A stretch of DNA of 64,000 nucleotides, from the NCBI GenBank assembly GCA_017479385.1, contig JAFVCE010000017.1, positions 186,001 to 250,000 on the forward strand, in the 5' to 3' direction. The DNA comes from Bacteroidales bacterium. GTDB lineage: Bacteria; Bacteroidota; Bacteroidia; Bacteroidales; P3. Positions 52,247 through 61,341 of the stretch are shown here, piece after piece. The stretch's first letter is position 1. Every line of letters begins with the position of its first letter. The notes under the pieces were generated by a model, which saw only the letters and a program-made list of their open reading frames with translations, made no database searches and was not told the origin of the DNA. The position numbers and the translations under genes are program-made.

Positions 52247-52639
52247 TTAGTTTTCTTGTTCTTCCTGCTTGGCTGGCTCTGGCTGAGCATGACGAACTTC
52301 GTCAATCATGCGACAAGTACCTGAAAACGATGCTCCTGGCTCGATAGAAAGCTTGTTGATGAGGATGTCGCCCTTGACATTGGCCGTAGAGTGGAGTGAA
52401 AGCAACTCTTTGACGGAGATGTTGCCGTTGACACTGCCTATGATGTTGGCATTCTGGCAGATAATATTGCCGTTTACGATGCCGGTTTCGCCCACTACGA
52501 GTTTGCCATTGAGCGATATATTGCCTTCGAGAGTGCCGTCCATACGGAAGTCGCCTACGGCTGTGATGTTGCCTTTAATTACCGACCCATTGGTGATGGT
52601 GTTGATGGGACTGTTTTCGGTTTCGATTATTTTTGCCAT
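52247..52639 (-). CDS. Bactofilin (polymer-forming cytoskeletal protein)
   Basis: A 130-residue protein with a short charged N-terminus, a right-handed beta-helix of repeated I.G.I......I.G...G.I units (ITAVGDFRMDGTLEGNISL, VGETGIVNGNIIC, GSVNGNISVKELLSL, ANVKGDILINKL), and a polar C-terminal tail. Bactofilins form nucleotide-free filaments that place cell-wall or envelope enzymes. It is 16 nt behind porW and 6 nt before the kinase/RapZ gene. Confidence 0.92.
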   Translation of the reverse strand: MAKIIETENSPINTITNGSVIKGNITAVGDFRMDGTLEGNISLNGKLVVGETGIVNGNIICQNANIIGSVNGNISVKELLSLHSTANVKGDILINKLSIEPGASFSGTCRMIDEVRHAQPEPAKQEEQEN

Positions 52640-52655
52640 ATTTAATTAGTACCTT

Positions 52656-55385
52656 TTATTTATAATATCTTTCAAAAAAAGCTTTGTATGCTTCAATATT
52701 TTTTCGGTTATAGAAAGTTGCATAGTTTTGTGTCGAGATTGGGAAGAGGACATAGTCGGCCTCGGCATACTGCTTCAGCGGGCTGTCGGCCTGGCTGAGG
52801 TGGCTGTGGTACTGCATTGCCTCTTTTGCCGTAACAAAGCGGTGGATGGTAACGATTTGTGTAGAGTCGGTAAATAGGGCCGCGCTGGTCTTGTATCCCA
52901 TGTTGGAATAGTAAGTGCTGTTGAAGTCTATCAACTTATACTGCAGCTCGGTAGCATTAATTTTCTTATCGTTTATGACAATGATGACATAGTGCTGGTT
53001 GTCGGCTCTGTAGCGGTAGAGCAGAGCTTCTTCGGGCAATTCGGGCTCCGACTCTGCCAAATTGTCTGTCTCTGCCGTTTTGGCACCAATCTTGCCATCA
53101 CGCTTTTTGGCTCGCTCTTCGTCATAGTCGGTTATGAGCTCGCTGGTGTCGGACGCGAACAACGTATCTGACAGCAGTACAGCAAGTTGGGCTTGGGCCA
53201 GCGGGATGATAGAATCTGTCTTGGGGGTATTATCTATTATCGACTGCAAGACGTCGACAGCCTGCCGATGCTGGCCGAGGTTGGCATAGGCCAAACACTG
53301 CCAGTACTGAAATTTTGGCAGCATTGGGTGATTGGCATAGGTATTGATTGCATCATCAGACTCGGATATTACATCACGATAACGGCGACGACGGTATAGA
53401 TTGTAGACCTCCGAGTAGAGTTCTTTGATATCATTGTCGCGGTTAATCAGTTGTTTATAATAATTTTCATCACGAATCATATTTGCAAAGTCGCTGTCGG
53501 GGAAGCCCATCAGCACCATATCGCGATAGTAGTTGGCCGACGGGGTATTGCCTTGCTTGTTATAAATGCGATAGAGCATATAGAAAGCTTGGACTATCTC
53601 GTCGTACATAGTGTAGTCGTTGGCCATACGCAGATAGCATTCGAGCGCCCGTGTGGTGTTCTCGAGCCCATCATAGAAGATGTAGCCAGCATTGAGGAGG
53701 CTGATAGCAGTCTGATAATCCATCGAGTCGAGCTGCGCCTGAGTGGTCGGGATGTCTTTGGTATAATAAGCCACACTGTGGGGGTCGTTAGGGTCGCCAG
53801 CCGCACCGAGCGCGAGCTTGCCAACAGCCGTAGAATCGGCAACCTCATCGTCTTGCTCCTCCTCTGAGTCTGACGAACTGTCGTCGAACATATTCATGCT
53901 TATCACTCCTTTGTGAGAAAGGAACCAGTTGTCCTCGAGCGTGCGTACACCCCAGCGCTGGCGGAAAGTTTCCTTGCCTTTTTGCACAGTGTTTGCGTTG
54001 TAAAAATACCAATCGCCCGTAAGCGTGTTGCTTTGGGCTTTCGACTCGTTAATCATCTGTTCGAGCAGTTCTTTTTCCTTATCGGCCGCCTCTTGAGCTT
54101 TGAGGGTTTCGATTTTTTGCTCGATTAGGGCCGAGCGCTCGGCCTCAGACATTGCCGCAAGAGCAATCAGACTGTCGTTACGTTCATAAACCGACGTGAA
54201 AGCCACGAGCGAGGTGAGCAGGTCGTATCTTGTTTTGATGTTGCGATAGTTGGGATAATCCTTGTTTATGACCTGAATAGCAGTGTCGTAATAATGCTGG
54301 GCTTCGGTGTAGTTTTCGTAAACCTCGTAGAGCACCTCGCCCAACCGCACGGCCGACTTGGCACGCTGCATCTGGTTCTGCTTTGCTGCCGCCACCGAAA
54401 GTCGGTAGTTGTCGCAAGCTTTCTGCGCATCCTTGAGCCCCATATACATTTCGCCTTTGGCAAAATAAATTTGGTCGCGGAACTCTTCGTTCTTTTTGTC
54501 GTTGAGCATCTGGTCGAGCAGCCGCTCAAGCTTGCCGACATCGCTATGTTGCAAGTCGGCACACGAAGCCTCGCCCATCTTGGCGTTGAACTCCATGACA
54601 TAGTCGGGCGAATAGCTGAGCACACGGTTATAATACTTCGCCGCAACCGAGCGTTTGTCGAGCTTTTGATAGATTTGGGCGAGGATGAAGTTGAGCCTTG
54701 CTTTGGTAGAGGAACTGGAAGTGACGTTTAGAGCCTCTTTTATGTACTGGACTGTCTTCTTGTACTTCTGCTGAGGCAGGCAGGCTTCGGCCATAGCAAG
54801 ATAGAGACGTTCGCGCTCTGAACGCGAGAAGTTACCTTTCTCCATATCGGTCAACAGGTGGTCGAGGGTCGTTTCGGCCTCGGTGTACTGCTTCTCCATT
54901 GTCAAGCACCGAGCTTTGAGTATCGCCCCTTGGTCGCCAGCGCTGGTGCCAGCAAACTGGCTGGTCAGAATTTGACAGGTATTGATAGTCGAAGCATAGT
55001 CTTGCTTATAGAAAGTGGCGTAGGCCGTGAGGAGATAACACTCTTTGATGTATGCCACATGCTCTTCGCCCTTTACGTAGATGCTGTGTTTCTTAATACC
55101 TTTAACGCCTTTCTCGATGGCACGGTCCATTTGGGGATTGACCGAACGAGCCTCTTCGATTGTTCCGACTTTATAGATAGGAAGAATTTGAGTGTAATCG
55201 TCGGTCGACTTTTTCGAAAGCAATTCTATACCCTCCTTAAGGCTTTCGTTGCCGTTCCACCAAACGTTGTAATGGCACGTCAGGTTATGGTAGTGGACGT
55301 TGGTCCACGTGGCCTTTTCGGTAGAGCAGGCTGTGGTCAACACCAATGTGGCCAGAAGTAGAATATGAACTGCTTTGGGTTTCAA
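52656..55385 (-). CDS. porW: T9SS lipoprotein PorW/SprE (TPR protein)
   Basis: A large tetratricopeptide lipoprotein required for type IX secretion, thought to couple the outer-membrane translocon with the PorLM motor and the PorK/N ring. The 909-residue product has signal VLTTAC (Cys20), the typical opening TWTNVHYHNLTCHYNVWWNG and GIELLSKKSTDDY, many helical TPR units, the middle WYFYNANTVQKGKETFRQRWG segment and a C-terminal domain ending AFFERYYK. The only start that fits is a TTG, 13 nt after the ychF stop; no in-frame ATG lies before the lipobox. Confidence 0.87.
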   Translation of the reverse strand: MKPKAVHILLLATLVLTTACSTEKATWTNVHYHNLTCHYNVWWNGNESLKEGIELLSKKSTDDYTQILPIYKVGTIEEARSVNPQMDRAIEKGVKGIKKHSIYVKGEEHVAYIKECYLLTAYATFYKQDYASTINTCQILTSQFAGTSAGDQGAILKARCLTMEKQYTEAETTLDHLLTDMEKGNFSRSERERLYLAMAEACLPQQKYKKTVQYIKEALNVTSSSSTKARLNFILAQIYQKLDKRSVAAKYYNRVLSYSPDYVMEFNAKMGEASCADLQHSDVGKLERLLDQMLNDKKNEEFRDQIYFAKGEMYMGLKDAQKACDNYRLSVAAAKQNQMQRAKSAVRLGEVLYEVYENYTEAQHYYDTAIQVINKDYPNYRNIKTRYDLLTSLVAFTSVYERNDSLIALAAMSEAERSALIEQKIETLKAQEAADKEKELLEQMINESKAQSNTLTGDWYFYNANTVQKGKETFRQRWGVRTLEDNWFLSHKGVISMNMFDDSSSDSEEEQDDEVADSTAVGKLALGAAGDPNDPHSVAYYTKDIPTTQAQLDSMDYQTAISLLNAGYIFYDGLENTTRALECYLRMANDYTMYDEIVQAFYMLYRIYNKQGNTPSANYYRDMVLMGFPDSDFANMIRDENYYKQLINRDNDIKELYSEVYNLYRRRRYRDVISESDDAINTYANHPMLPKFQYWQCLAYANLGQHRQAVDVLQSIIDNTPKTDSIIPLAQAQLAVLLSDTLFASDTSELITDYDEERAKKRDGKIGAKTAETDNLAESEPELPEEALLYRYRADNQHYVIIVINDKKINATELQYKLIDFNSTYYSNMGYKTSAALFTDSTQIVTIHRFVTAKEAMQYHSHLSQADSPLKQYAEADYVLFPISTQNYATFYNRKNIEAYKAFFERYYK

Positions 55386-55398
55386 AACCGGATGTCGT

Positions 55399-56499
55399 TT
55401 AAACGTTAAAACGGAAGTGCATTATGTCTCCATCCTGCACCACATAGTCCTTGCCTTCGACCGCTATCTTGCCAGCTTCGCGACATTTGGCTTCTGACCC
55501 GAGAGCCACGTAGTCGTCGAACTTTATAACCTCTGCGCGGATAAAGCCACGTTCGAAATCGGAGTGGATGATACCTGCCGTTTGTGGCGCCTTCATTCCT
55601 TTTTTGAACGTCCAAGCTCGGCACTCTTTGGGGCCAGCTGTGAGGAAGGTTTGCAGGTTGAGCAATCGGTAGGCTGCCTTGATAAGGCGGTTGACGCCGC
55701 TCTCTTTCAGGCCCAGGTCTTCGAGGAACATTTGCTTCTCTTCATAGGTTTCGAGTTCGGCAATGTCCGACTCGATGCCGGCTCCGATAACCAACACCTC
55801 GGCCTCCTCGTCTTTGACGGCTTGACGCACAGCGTCGACATACTTGTTGCCGCTAACCACCGACGCTTCGTCGACGTTGCACACGTAAAGTATCGGCTTG
55901 GCAGTGAGAAGCATGAGGTCGCGCACCACCTCGGCCTGCGACTCGTCGAGCACAACTGTTCTTGCGCTGCGGCCAGCGAGCAAAGCCTCGCGATAGAGGT
56001 CCATCACTTCTACCAACTTGCGCGCACGGGCATCGCCGCCAGCTTTGGCCTTCTTGACCTCCTTGTCATAGCGGTTCTCGATGGTTTCGAGGTCTTTGAA
56101 CTGCAGTTCGGTATCGATAGTAAGTTTGTCGCGCACGGGGTCGACGGTGCCGTCGACATGAGTGATGTTGTCGTTTTCGAAACAACGAAGCACATGAATA
56201 ATGGCGTCGCAGTTGCGAATGTCGCCCAGAAACTTGTTGCCGAGGCCCTCGCCCTTAGAGGCACCTTTGACCAAGCCAGCAATGTCTACAATTTCGACCG
56301 TTGCCGGCACCACGCTGGCCGGACGCTCAATCTCGACCAGTTTGGCCAAGCGCTCGTCGGGCACCGTGATTACGCCAACATTGGGCTCGATGGTACAGAA
56401 CGGGAAGTTTGCAGCCTGGGCTTTGGCGTTGCTAAGGCAATTAAAGAGGGTGGATTTGCCAACATTGGGCAGTCCCACTATTCCGCATTGTAGTGACAT
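55399..56499 (-). CDS. ychF: Redox-regulated ATPase YchF (OLA1 family)
   Basis: An Obg-family P-loop protein that prefers ATP and binds ribosomes. The 366-residue product starts CGIVGLPNVGKSTLFN, has VDIAGLVKGASKGEGLGN as the G3 region, YVCNVDEAS in place of the GTP-specific NKxD, and a C-terminal TGS domain ending YVVQDGDIMHFRFNV. Start chosen at the P-loop N-terminus; the longer frame is a shadow of the upstream gene. It overlaps the glycosyltransferase stop by one base. Confidence 0.96.
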   Translation of the reverse strand: MSLQCGIVGLPNVGKSTLFNCLSNAKAQAANFPFCTIEPNVGVITVPDERLAKLVEIERPASVVPATVEIVDIAGLVKGASKGEGLGNKFLGDIRNCDAIIHVLRCFENDNITHVDGTVDPVRDKLTIDTELQFKDLETIENRYDKEVKKAKAGGDARARKLVEVMDLYREALLAGRSARTVVLDESQAEVVRDLMLLTAKPILYVCNVDEASVVSGNKYVDAVRQAVKDEEAEVLVIGAGIESDIAELETYEEKQMFLEDLGLKESGVNRLIKAAYRLLNLQTFLTAGPKECRAWTFKKGMKAPQTAGIIHSDFERGFIRAEVIKFDDYVALGSEAKCREAGKIAVEGKDYVVQDGDIMHFRFNV

Positions 56500-57434
56500 T
56501 AGAGTAGTTCTTTTTCGATTAAATATTGGTTTCTTGTAGTGCTGTTGCGGCACACCAGCTCGCCGATAAAGCCCGCCAAGAAGAGCATGAGGCCAACAAC
56601 GGCGAAGAACATGGCAAGGTAGAACCACACGCTGTTGGTGAGCGCCATGCGACCAGCAATTTTAAGGCAGAGCACCACCACCAAGGCTACCACTCCGAGT
56701 AGGAGCGACACACTGCCGATGAGGCCGAAGAAGTGCATGGGCTGTTTGCCGAATTTAGACATGAACATGATGCTCATCAGGTCGAGGTAGCCATTAACAA
56801 AGCGGTTCATGCCGAACTTGGTAACGCCAAACTCGCGTTTACGGTGCTGAACAACTTTCTCGCCAATGCGCGAAAAGCCTGCCCACTTGGCAATTACTGG
56901 GATATAGCGGTGCATTTCGCCATAAACCTCGATGCTCTTCACCACGTCGTTGCGATAGGCCTTTAGGCCACAGTTGAAGTCGTGAAGCTTTATGCCGCTC
57001 ATGCGGCGAGTGGTCCAGTTGAAAAATTTGGATGGTATGTTTTTGGCAATTTTGGAGTCGTAACGCACTTTCTTCCAGCCGCTAACGAGGTCGTAGCCTT
57101 CTTCCTTTATCATGCGGTAAAGTTCTGGCACTTCGTCGGGACTGTCTTGCAGGTCGGCGTCCATGGTTATAACGACGTCGCCTTGGGCTTGGCCAAAGCC
57201 TACGTTGAGGGCGGCCGACTTGCCATAGTTGCGACGGAATTTTATTCCCTTATAGGCTGGGTTGGCGGCGCGTAGTTGCTCGATTACGGCCCAAGAGCGG
57301 TCGCGCGAGCCGTCGTCGACCATTATTACTTCGTAGATGAAGCCATGGGCTGCCATCACGCGGTCTATCCATTCGGCCAGGTGGGGCAACGATTCGTCTT
57401 CGTTGAAGAGGGGTACTACTATAGAAATATCCAT
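56499..57434 (-). CDS. Membrane GT2 glycosyltransferase (dolichyl-/undecaprenyl-phosphate sugar synthase-like)
   Basis: The 311-residue product has an N-terminal GT-A domain (ISIVVPLFNEDESLPHL, MVDDGSRDRSW, TMDADLQDSPDEVPEL, HDFNCGLKAYR) and two C-terminal membrane segments (about residues 235-260 and 270-295), the layout of GtrB/DPM1-type enzymes that load a sugar on undecaprenyl phosphate. 19 nt behind the DUF4199 gene, a pairing often seen in Bacteroidota. Confidence 0.9.
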   Translation of the reverse strand: MDISIVVPLFNEDESLPHLAEWIDRVMAAHGFIYEVIMVDDGSRDRSWAVIEQLRAANPAYKGIKFRRNYGKSAALNVGFGQAQGDVVITMDADLQDSPDEVPELYRMIKEEGYDLVSGWKKVRYDSKIAKNIPSKFFNWTTRRMSGIKLHDFNCGLKAYRNDVVKSIEVYGEMHRYIPVIAKWAGFSRIGEKVVQHRKREFGVTKFGMNRFVNGYLDLMSIMFMSKFGKQPMHFFGLIGSVSLLLGVVALVVVLCLKIAGRMALTNSVWFYLAMFFAVVGLMLFLAGFIGELVCRNSTTRNQYLIEKELL

Positions 57435-57453
57435 GATGATTGGTCTGTTATTT

Positions 57454-58011
57454 TTATTTTTTGGTTTTTGAAATAATTTGGCCTTTTTCGGTACGAAATA
57501 CTATGGCAGCGAAGAAGGCTATGAAGCTGCCCATGACCAGCGAGCGGAAGAAGGCGATGAAGCCCCAATCGAAAGCCGAGTAGTGCCTCACGCGGTCTAT
57601 GGCAACCTGAGCTTCGGCATCGGCAGCCTCGGGGTCTACCATCAGCGCGATACGCCCTTCGGCAAAAAGCGAGCACTGCTCGGGGTTGAGCACTCCGGCA
57701 TAGAGCCACACAAAGAGGCCATAGCCAAGCGAGGCTGTGGCCGCAATGCCGAGGCCGAGTAGGATGAGTTCTTTGAAAGTGACTTTGTGGTCGGGCAAAG
57801 CGTTGCGGTAGGTTAGGGTAAAGGCGAAGATGGCTACGAAGAGAATGATGTCGATGCCATAGTTCTCGGGCGCGTGGAGCGGCCTCCCAAACAGCCCAGA
57901 AACCACAATATAGCCCACCAAAAGGAGCGCCGTGAGGCCCCCGCTGCGCAGGTAAGCAACCCTGTAAGGGCCGTATATCGTTGATTTGTATCGCTTTATA
58001 ATTCTACCCAT
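57454..58011 (-). CDS. DUF4199 membrane protein
   Basis: A 185-residue protein with four membrane segments (about residues 25-40, 48-66, 82-105, 150-170) and a soluble loop between the third and fourth. The FKELILLGLGIAATASLGYGLF region and gene position before a GT2 fit DUF4199. No function known. First gene of the seven-gene minus-strand run. Confidence 0.75.
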   Translation of the reverse strand: MGRIIKRYKSTIYGPYRVAYLRSGGLTALLLVGYIVVSGLFGRPLHAPENYGIDIILFVAIFAFTLTYRNALPDHKVTFKELILLGLGIAATASLGYGLFVWLYAGVLNPEQCSLFAEGRIALMVDPEAADAEAQVAIDRVRHYSAFDWGFIAFFRSLVMGSFIAFFAAIVFRTEKGQIISKTKK

Positions 58012-58028
58012 AGTTTTGTTCTATTCTG

Positions 58029-58036
58029 CAAATTTA
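58029..58036 (-). promoter_or_regulatory. Promoter -7 element of the DUF4199-argS gene run
   Basis: TAAATTTG on the minus strand, 17 nt before the ATG of the DUF4199 gene. Confidence 0.55.
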
Positions 58037-58167
58037 CGAATAAAAATCGAATTGTAATATAATATTTATAAAAAAAATATGCACCTCGGTTCCGAGCAGC
58101 CACCGGCTGACACGCAGGGCGGTTCGAACCGGAGGGGCTTGAGGCTGTTAATAAGTTGTTGAAAGGA

Positions 58168-58211
58168 CGATGTTAATACGACCTTAACCCGATGTTAACC
58201 CCTCCTTGGTC
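58168..58211 (+). repeat. 11-bp x4 intergenic element, copy G (degenerate)
   Basis: Units CGATGTTAATA, CGACCTTAACC, CGATGTTAACC, CCTCCTTGGTC. Same 44-bp length. A TGTTAATAAGTT word (58146-58157) before it resembles the complement of the AAAGTTATTAACA motif of copies A and B. Confidence 0.7.
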
Positions 58212-58370
58212 TTGATGTGGGGAGGAGCAATGTGAGGAGTCGAGAAAGTTATTTCTGCGGTAATTTATCCTGTGTGGTCTAATTAATCTTCTACGTCACA
58301 TTAGCCACGGTTGCCACATCGCCATAGGTGGCTTTCGGCAAGTTTTTTCTTTTATTTCGGTTTTTTTGCG

Positions 58371-58378
58371 TAATTTTG
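58371..58378 (+). promoter_or_regulatory. Promoter -7 element for the ABC-F gene
   Basis: TAATTTTG, 27 nt before the ATG at 58406, which supports that start. Confidence 0.55.
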
Positions 58379-58405
58379 CAGCCCGTTTTGTTAACCGCAC
58401 ACTCT

Positions 58406-60205
58406 ATGGCCGACGCTCTGCTCACTGTTGAAAATCTGTCTAAATCGTATGGCGACAAGTTGCTGTTCGACGACATTTCGTTCGGAATCAATGCCGGACA
58501 GAAGACCGCCCTCGTGGCCCGCAATGGCTACGGCAAATCGACGCTGCTCAACATCCTGATGGGCAAGACGCTGCCCGACGCCGGCAAAGTAACTTTTCGC
58601 GGAGCGGTGAAGATGGCCTACCTGCCCCAACGGCCCGAGTTCCACGCGGCGCAACTGGTGCGCTCGTTTGTCTACGCCGCTTCGCGCCCCGAGCACGAGG
58701 ACGAGTGGACTTTCGAGCAACGAATCGAGGAGATTTTGAGCCGCATGGGGGTCGACCACCTGCTCGACCGCCCGATGGACTCGCTCAGTGGCGGCGAACA
58801 GAAGAAGGTTGCCCTGACGCGCATACTGCTCGACGACTCGAACTTGCTCATCCTCGACGAGCCGACCAACCATTTGGATATTGCCATGATTGAATGGCTC
58901 GAAGACTTCCTTTCGCGCCAAAAGCTTGCCATCCTGATGGTTACACACGACCGCTACTTTCTTGACCATGTGTGCGACGACATCATCGAAATAGACAACA
59001 GTCAGCTTTATCACTACCGCGGCAAGTACGACTACTACATTGCCAAGAAGGCCGAGCGCGAACACAACGAGCGCGCCGAGGTAGAGAAGGCTCGCAGCCT
59101 GTACCGCACCGAACTGGAGTGGATGCGCCGTATGCCACAGGCCCGTGGAACCAAAGCTCAGGCCCGAATCGATGCTTTTTACGAGCTGGAGGCCAAAGCC
59201 CACACGAGGTTCGACGACTCGAGGCCGCAACTGACGGTAAAAACCGAGCGCATTGGCGGCAAAATTCTGGAGATGTATAATGTTTGCTACACCGCTCCGG
59301 GCGGCCAAAGCCCTCTGGTCGACGACTTTAGCTACGTCTTCAAGAAGGGAGAGAAGATTGGCATTGTGGGCCCCAACGGGGTTGGCAAGAGCACTTTCTT
59401 GAACCTGATGACAGAGAACCTGCGGCCCACAAGTGGGCGCGTGGTGGTTGGGCAGACCATCCAGTTTGGCTTCTACACCCAAGGCGGAATGCAGGCACCG
59501 GCCGACCGCCGAGTGATTGACCTGGTGAAGGATGTAGCCGAAGAGATTGAACTCGACGGCGGACGCTCAATGTCAGCCCACCAGTTTCTGACCTACTTTG
59601 GATTCGACGGCACCACACAGTATAACTATTTTGGCAACCTCAGCGGAGGCGAGCGCCGCAGACTGCACCTGCTCATGGTACTGATGGCCAACCCGAACTT
59701 TCTTATACTCGACGAGCCAACCAACGACCTCGACATCTACACGCTCGAAATCCTCGAGCAATTCTTGCAAACCTATCGCGGTTGCGTGGTCATTGTGAGC
59801 CACGACCGCTCGTTTATGGACCACATTGTAGACCACCTTTTTGTGTTCGAAGGCGAGGGGCATATTAGGGATTATCACTCTAACTATACCGACTATCGAG
59901 CCATGAAAGCCCAGCAGCGCCGAGCCGAAACCTTGCAGGAGCGAGCCGCCAAGCCGCGCTACGAGCGCCCCAAGAGCGCTAAGCCCAAAGCCACCTACAA
60001 GCAGCAAAAGGAGTATGAAGCCCTAACGGCCGAAATCGAGGCACTGGGCCACGAGCGCGAAGAGTTGGAGCAACTGCTATCGAGTGGCGAGGTGAGCGAC
60101 CACGACCGGCTGACCAAAGCGTCGAACCGCATTGGCGAAATTATTGAGTTGTTGGATGTCAAAGAACTCCGCTGGCTCGAACTCGACGAGATTGTCAACG
60201 CCTAA
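58406..60205 (+). CDS. ABC-F family ATPase (Uup-like)
   Basis: A soluble twin-ATPase protein without membrane part that acts on the ribosome or on DNA intermediates. The 599-residue product has the first site VARNGYGKSTLLN / LSGGEQKKVAL / LILDEPTNHLDI, the linker about residues 215-300, the second site GPNGVGKSTFLN / LSGGERRRLHL / LILDEPTNDLDI, and a C-terminal coiled coil (EYEALTAEIEALGHEREELEQLL) as in Uup. The C-terminal arm favours Uup over EttA or resistance types. Confidence 0.9.
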   Translation: MADALLTVENLSKSYGDKLLFDDISFGINAGQKTALVARNGYGKSTLLNILMGKTLPDAGKVTFRGAVKMAYLPQRPEFHAAQLVRSFVYAASRPEHEDEWTFEQRIEEILSRMGVDHLLDRPMDSLSGGEQKKVALTRILLDDSNLLILDEPTNHLDIAMIEWLEDFLSRQKLAILMVTHDRYFLDHVCDDIIEIDNSQLYHYRGKYDYYIAKKAEREHNERAEVEKARSLYRTELEWMRRMPQARGTKAQARIDAFYELEAKAHTRFDDSRPQLTVKTERIGGKILEMYNVCYTAPGGQSPLVDDFSYVFKKGEKIGIVGPNGVGKSTFLNLMTENLRPTSGRVVVGQTIQFGFYTQGGMQAPADRRVIDLVKDVAEEIELDGGRSMSAHQFLTYFGFDGTTQYNYFGNLSGGERRRLHLLMVLMANPNFLILDEPTNDLDIYTLEILEQFLQTYRGCVVIVSHDRSFMDHIVDHLFVFEGEGHIRDYHSNYTDYRAMKAQQRRAETLQERAAKPRYERPKSAKPKATYKQQKEYEALTAEIEALGHEREELEQLLSSGEVSDHDRLTKASNRIGEIIELLDVKELRWLELDEIVNA

Positions 60206-60465
60206 CACCGCATTTTCTATCGCATAGCAACCGCTGGCTGCAAGGCAAAACGCTGACAATCACTTTTCACCCTCATTAGTCGCCGCAGACTTTGATTGGG
60301 CAAAGTTAGTCATTTTTTTCGAATTGCGAGAAAATTTCTCAACCCTTTTCCCTCTTTTTTCCGCACTATGCTGAGGTTGAGGCGGTTGCGATGGGGCAAG
60401 GCTTCGACGCTACGGTTTTCTTTCTCCAATTCCTGCACCATGCTGCAGCGTTGGGCTGCTGGGGA

Positions 60466-61341
60466 CTATTTTTTATCGCCGCTGCCGAAATGGAGCTTCA
60501 AGGCTTCGAGCTTAGCTTTTTGGCGATGATTTTGCCAAGCTTCGCGTAGCACTTTTTTGGTCGAGAGCGGGAAGTCGGCCTTCATCATCCAATCGTAATA
60601 GGCTGGCTCTGAAGCAAAAACGTCGTCGACAGGTTTACCCTTATGTTTACCAAAGTTGAAGACCATGCGGCGTTTGCCGTCGTATGCCAAGTGACCCACC
60701 AAGTCGGCCCATTGCGAGTTGGCAGTAAAGCGGCTGAGGGCGGCCACGTCGTTGCGCACTGCGTTGTGGGTCACCGAGCCGTCGGGTGCCACGTAGTCCT
60801 TTCCTTCGTAGCGCTCGATTTGTGCCAAGAGCACTTCGTAGGTGGCAACGGTGTCGGCCTCGGCGGTATGAGCGTGCTCGAGGTCGCGGTTGCAGTAGAA
60901 TTTATAAGCGGCCTTGAGTGTGCGTTGTTCCATTTTGTGGAAGACGTTCTGCACGTCGACCAAGCGGCGCGAATTGACGTCGAAATCCACTCCGGCGCGT
61001 AGAAATTCTTCGACCAGCAGCGGCACGTCGAAACGGTTCGAATTGTAGCCTGCCAAATCGGCGTCGCCAATAAAGTCGAGCAACTCTTGAGCCTGTTCGG
61101 CAAACGATGGCTCGTTGGCCACGTCCTTGTCGGCAATACCATGAATGGCAGTGGTTTCGGGCGGTATGGGTATGGTGTTGCCTTGGGTGTCGACGGGGCG
61201 CACACGGCGTACGAGGGTTTGTGTGGTGCCGTCGGGCATGGCTTTGTGCAGACAGATTTCGACAATGTGGTCGGAACCGACATTGATGCCGGTCGTCTCG
61301 AGGTCGAAGAAGACCAATGGGCGTTGTAGGTTGAGTTTCAT
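60466..61341 (-). CDS. 3'-5' exonuclease (DEDDh, DNA polymerase III epsilon-like)
   Basis: A 291-residue protein with VFFDLETTG (first Asp/Glu), IHGIADKDV, GYNSNRFDVPLL and HTAEADTVATYEVL (His and last Asp), the exonuclease set of the DnaQ fold, in the first 180 residues. The C-terminal 100 residues contain FNFGKHKGKPVDDV and YYDWMMKADFP, a small domain found in Bacteroidota exonucleases. Start at the ATG overlapping the kdsA stop; the much longer frame upstream is the shadow of kdsA. Confidence 0.88.
   Translation of the reverse strand: MKLNLQRPLVFFDLETTGINVGSDHIVEICLHKAMPDGTTQTLVRRVRPVDTQGNTIPIPPETTAIHGIADKDVANEPSFAEQAQELLDFIGDADLAGYNSNRFDVPLLVEEFLRAGVDFDVNSRRLVDVQNVFHKMEQRTLKAAYKFYCNRDLEHAHTAEADTVATYEVLLAQIERYEGKDYVAPDGSVTHNAVRNDVAALSRFTANSQWADLVGHLAYDGKRRMVFNFGKHKGKPVDDVFASEPAYYDWMMKADFPLSTKKVLREAWQNHRQKAKLEALKLHFGSGDKK

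Larger units (their letters stand above)
58012..58405. other. Divergent spacer DUF4199 / ABC-F, 394 bp without gene
   Basis: Contains two divergent -7 boxes, the palindrome CGGTTCGAACCG at 58120-58131, and copy G of the 11-bp element. The longer ORF reading from 58328 into the ABC-F gene starts upstream of that gene's promoter and has no family N-terminus. Confidence 0.75.

Noticed and set aside
58081..58140. Possible tRNA T-arm at GGTTCGAACC
   Set aside because: The stem around TTCGAAC does not pair beyond three bases, and no acceptor, D or anticodon arm is found nearby.
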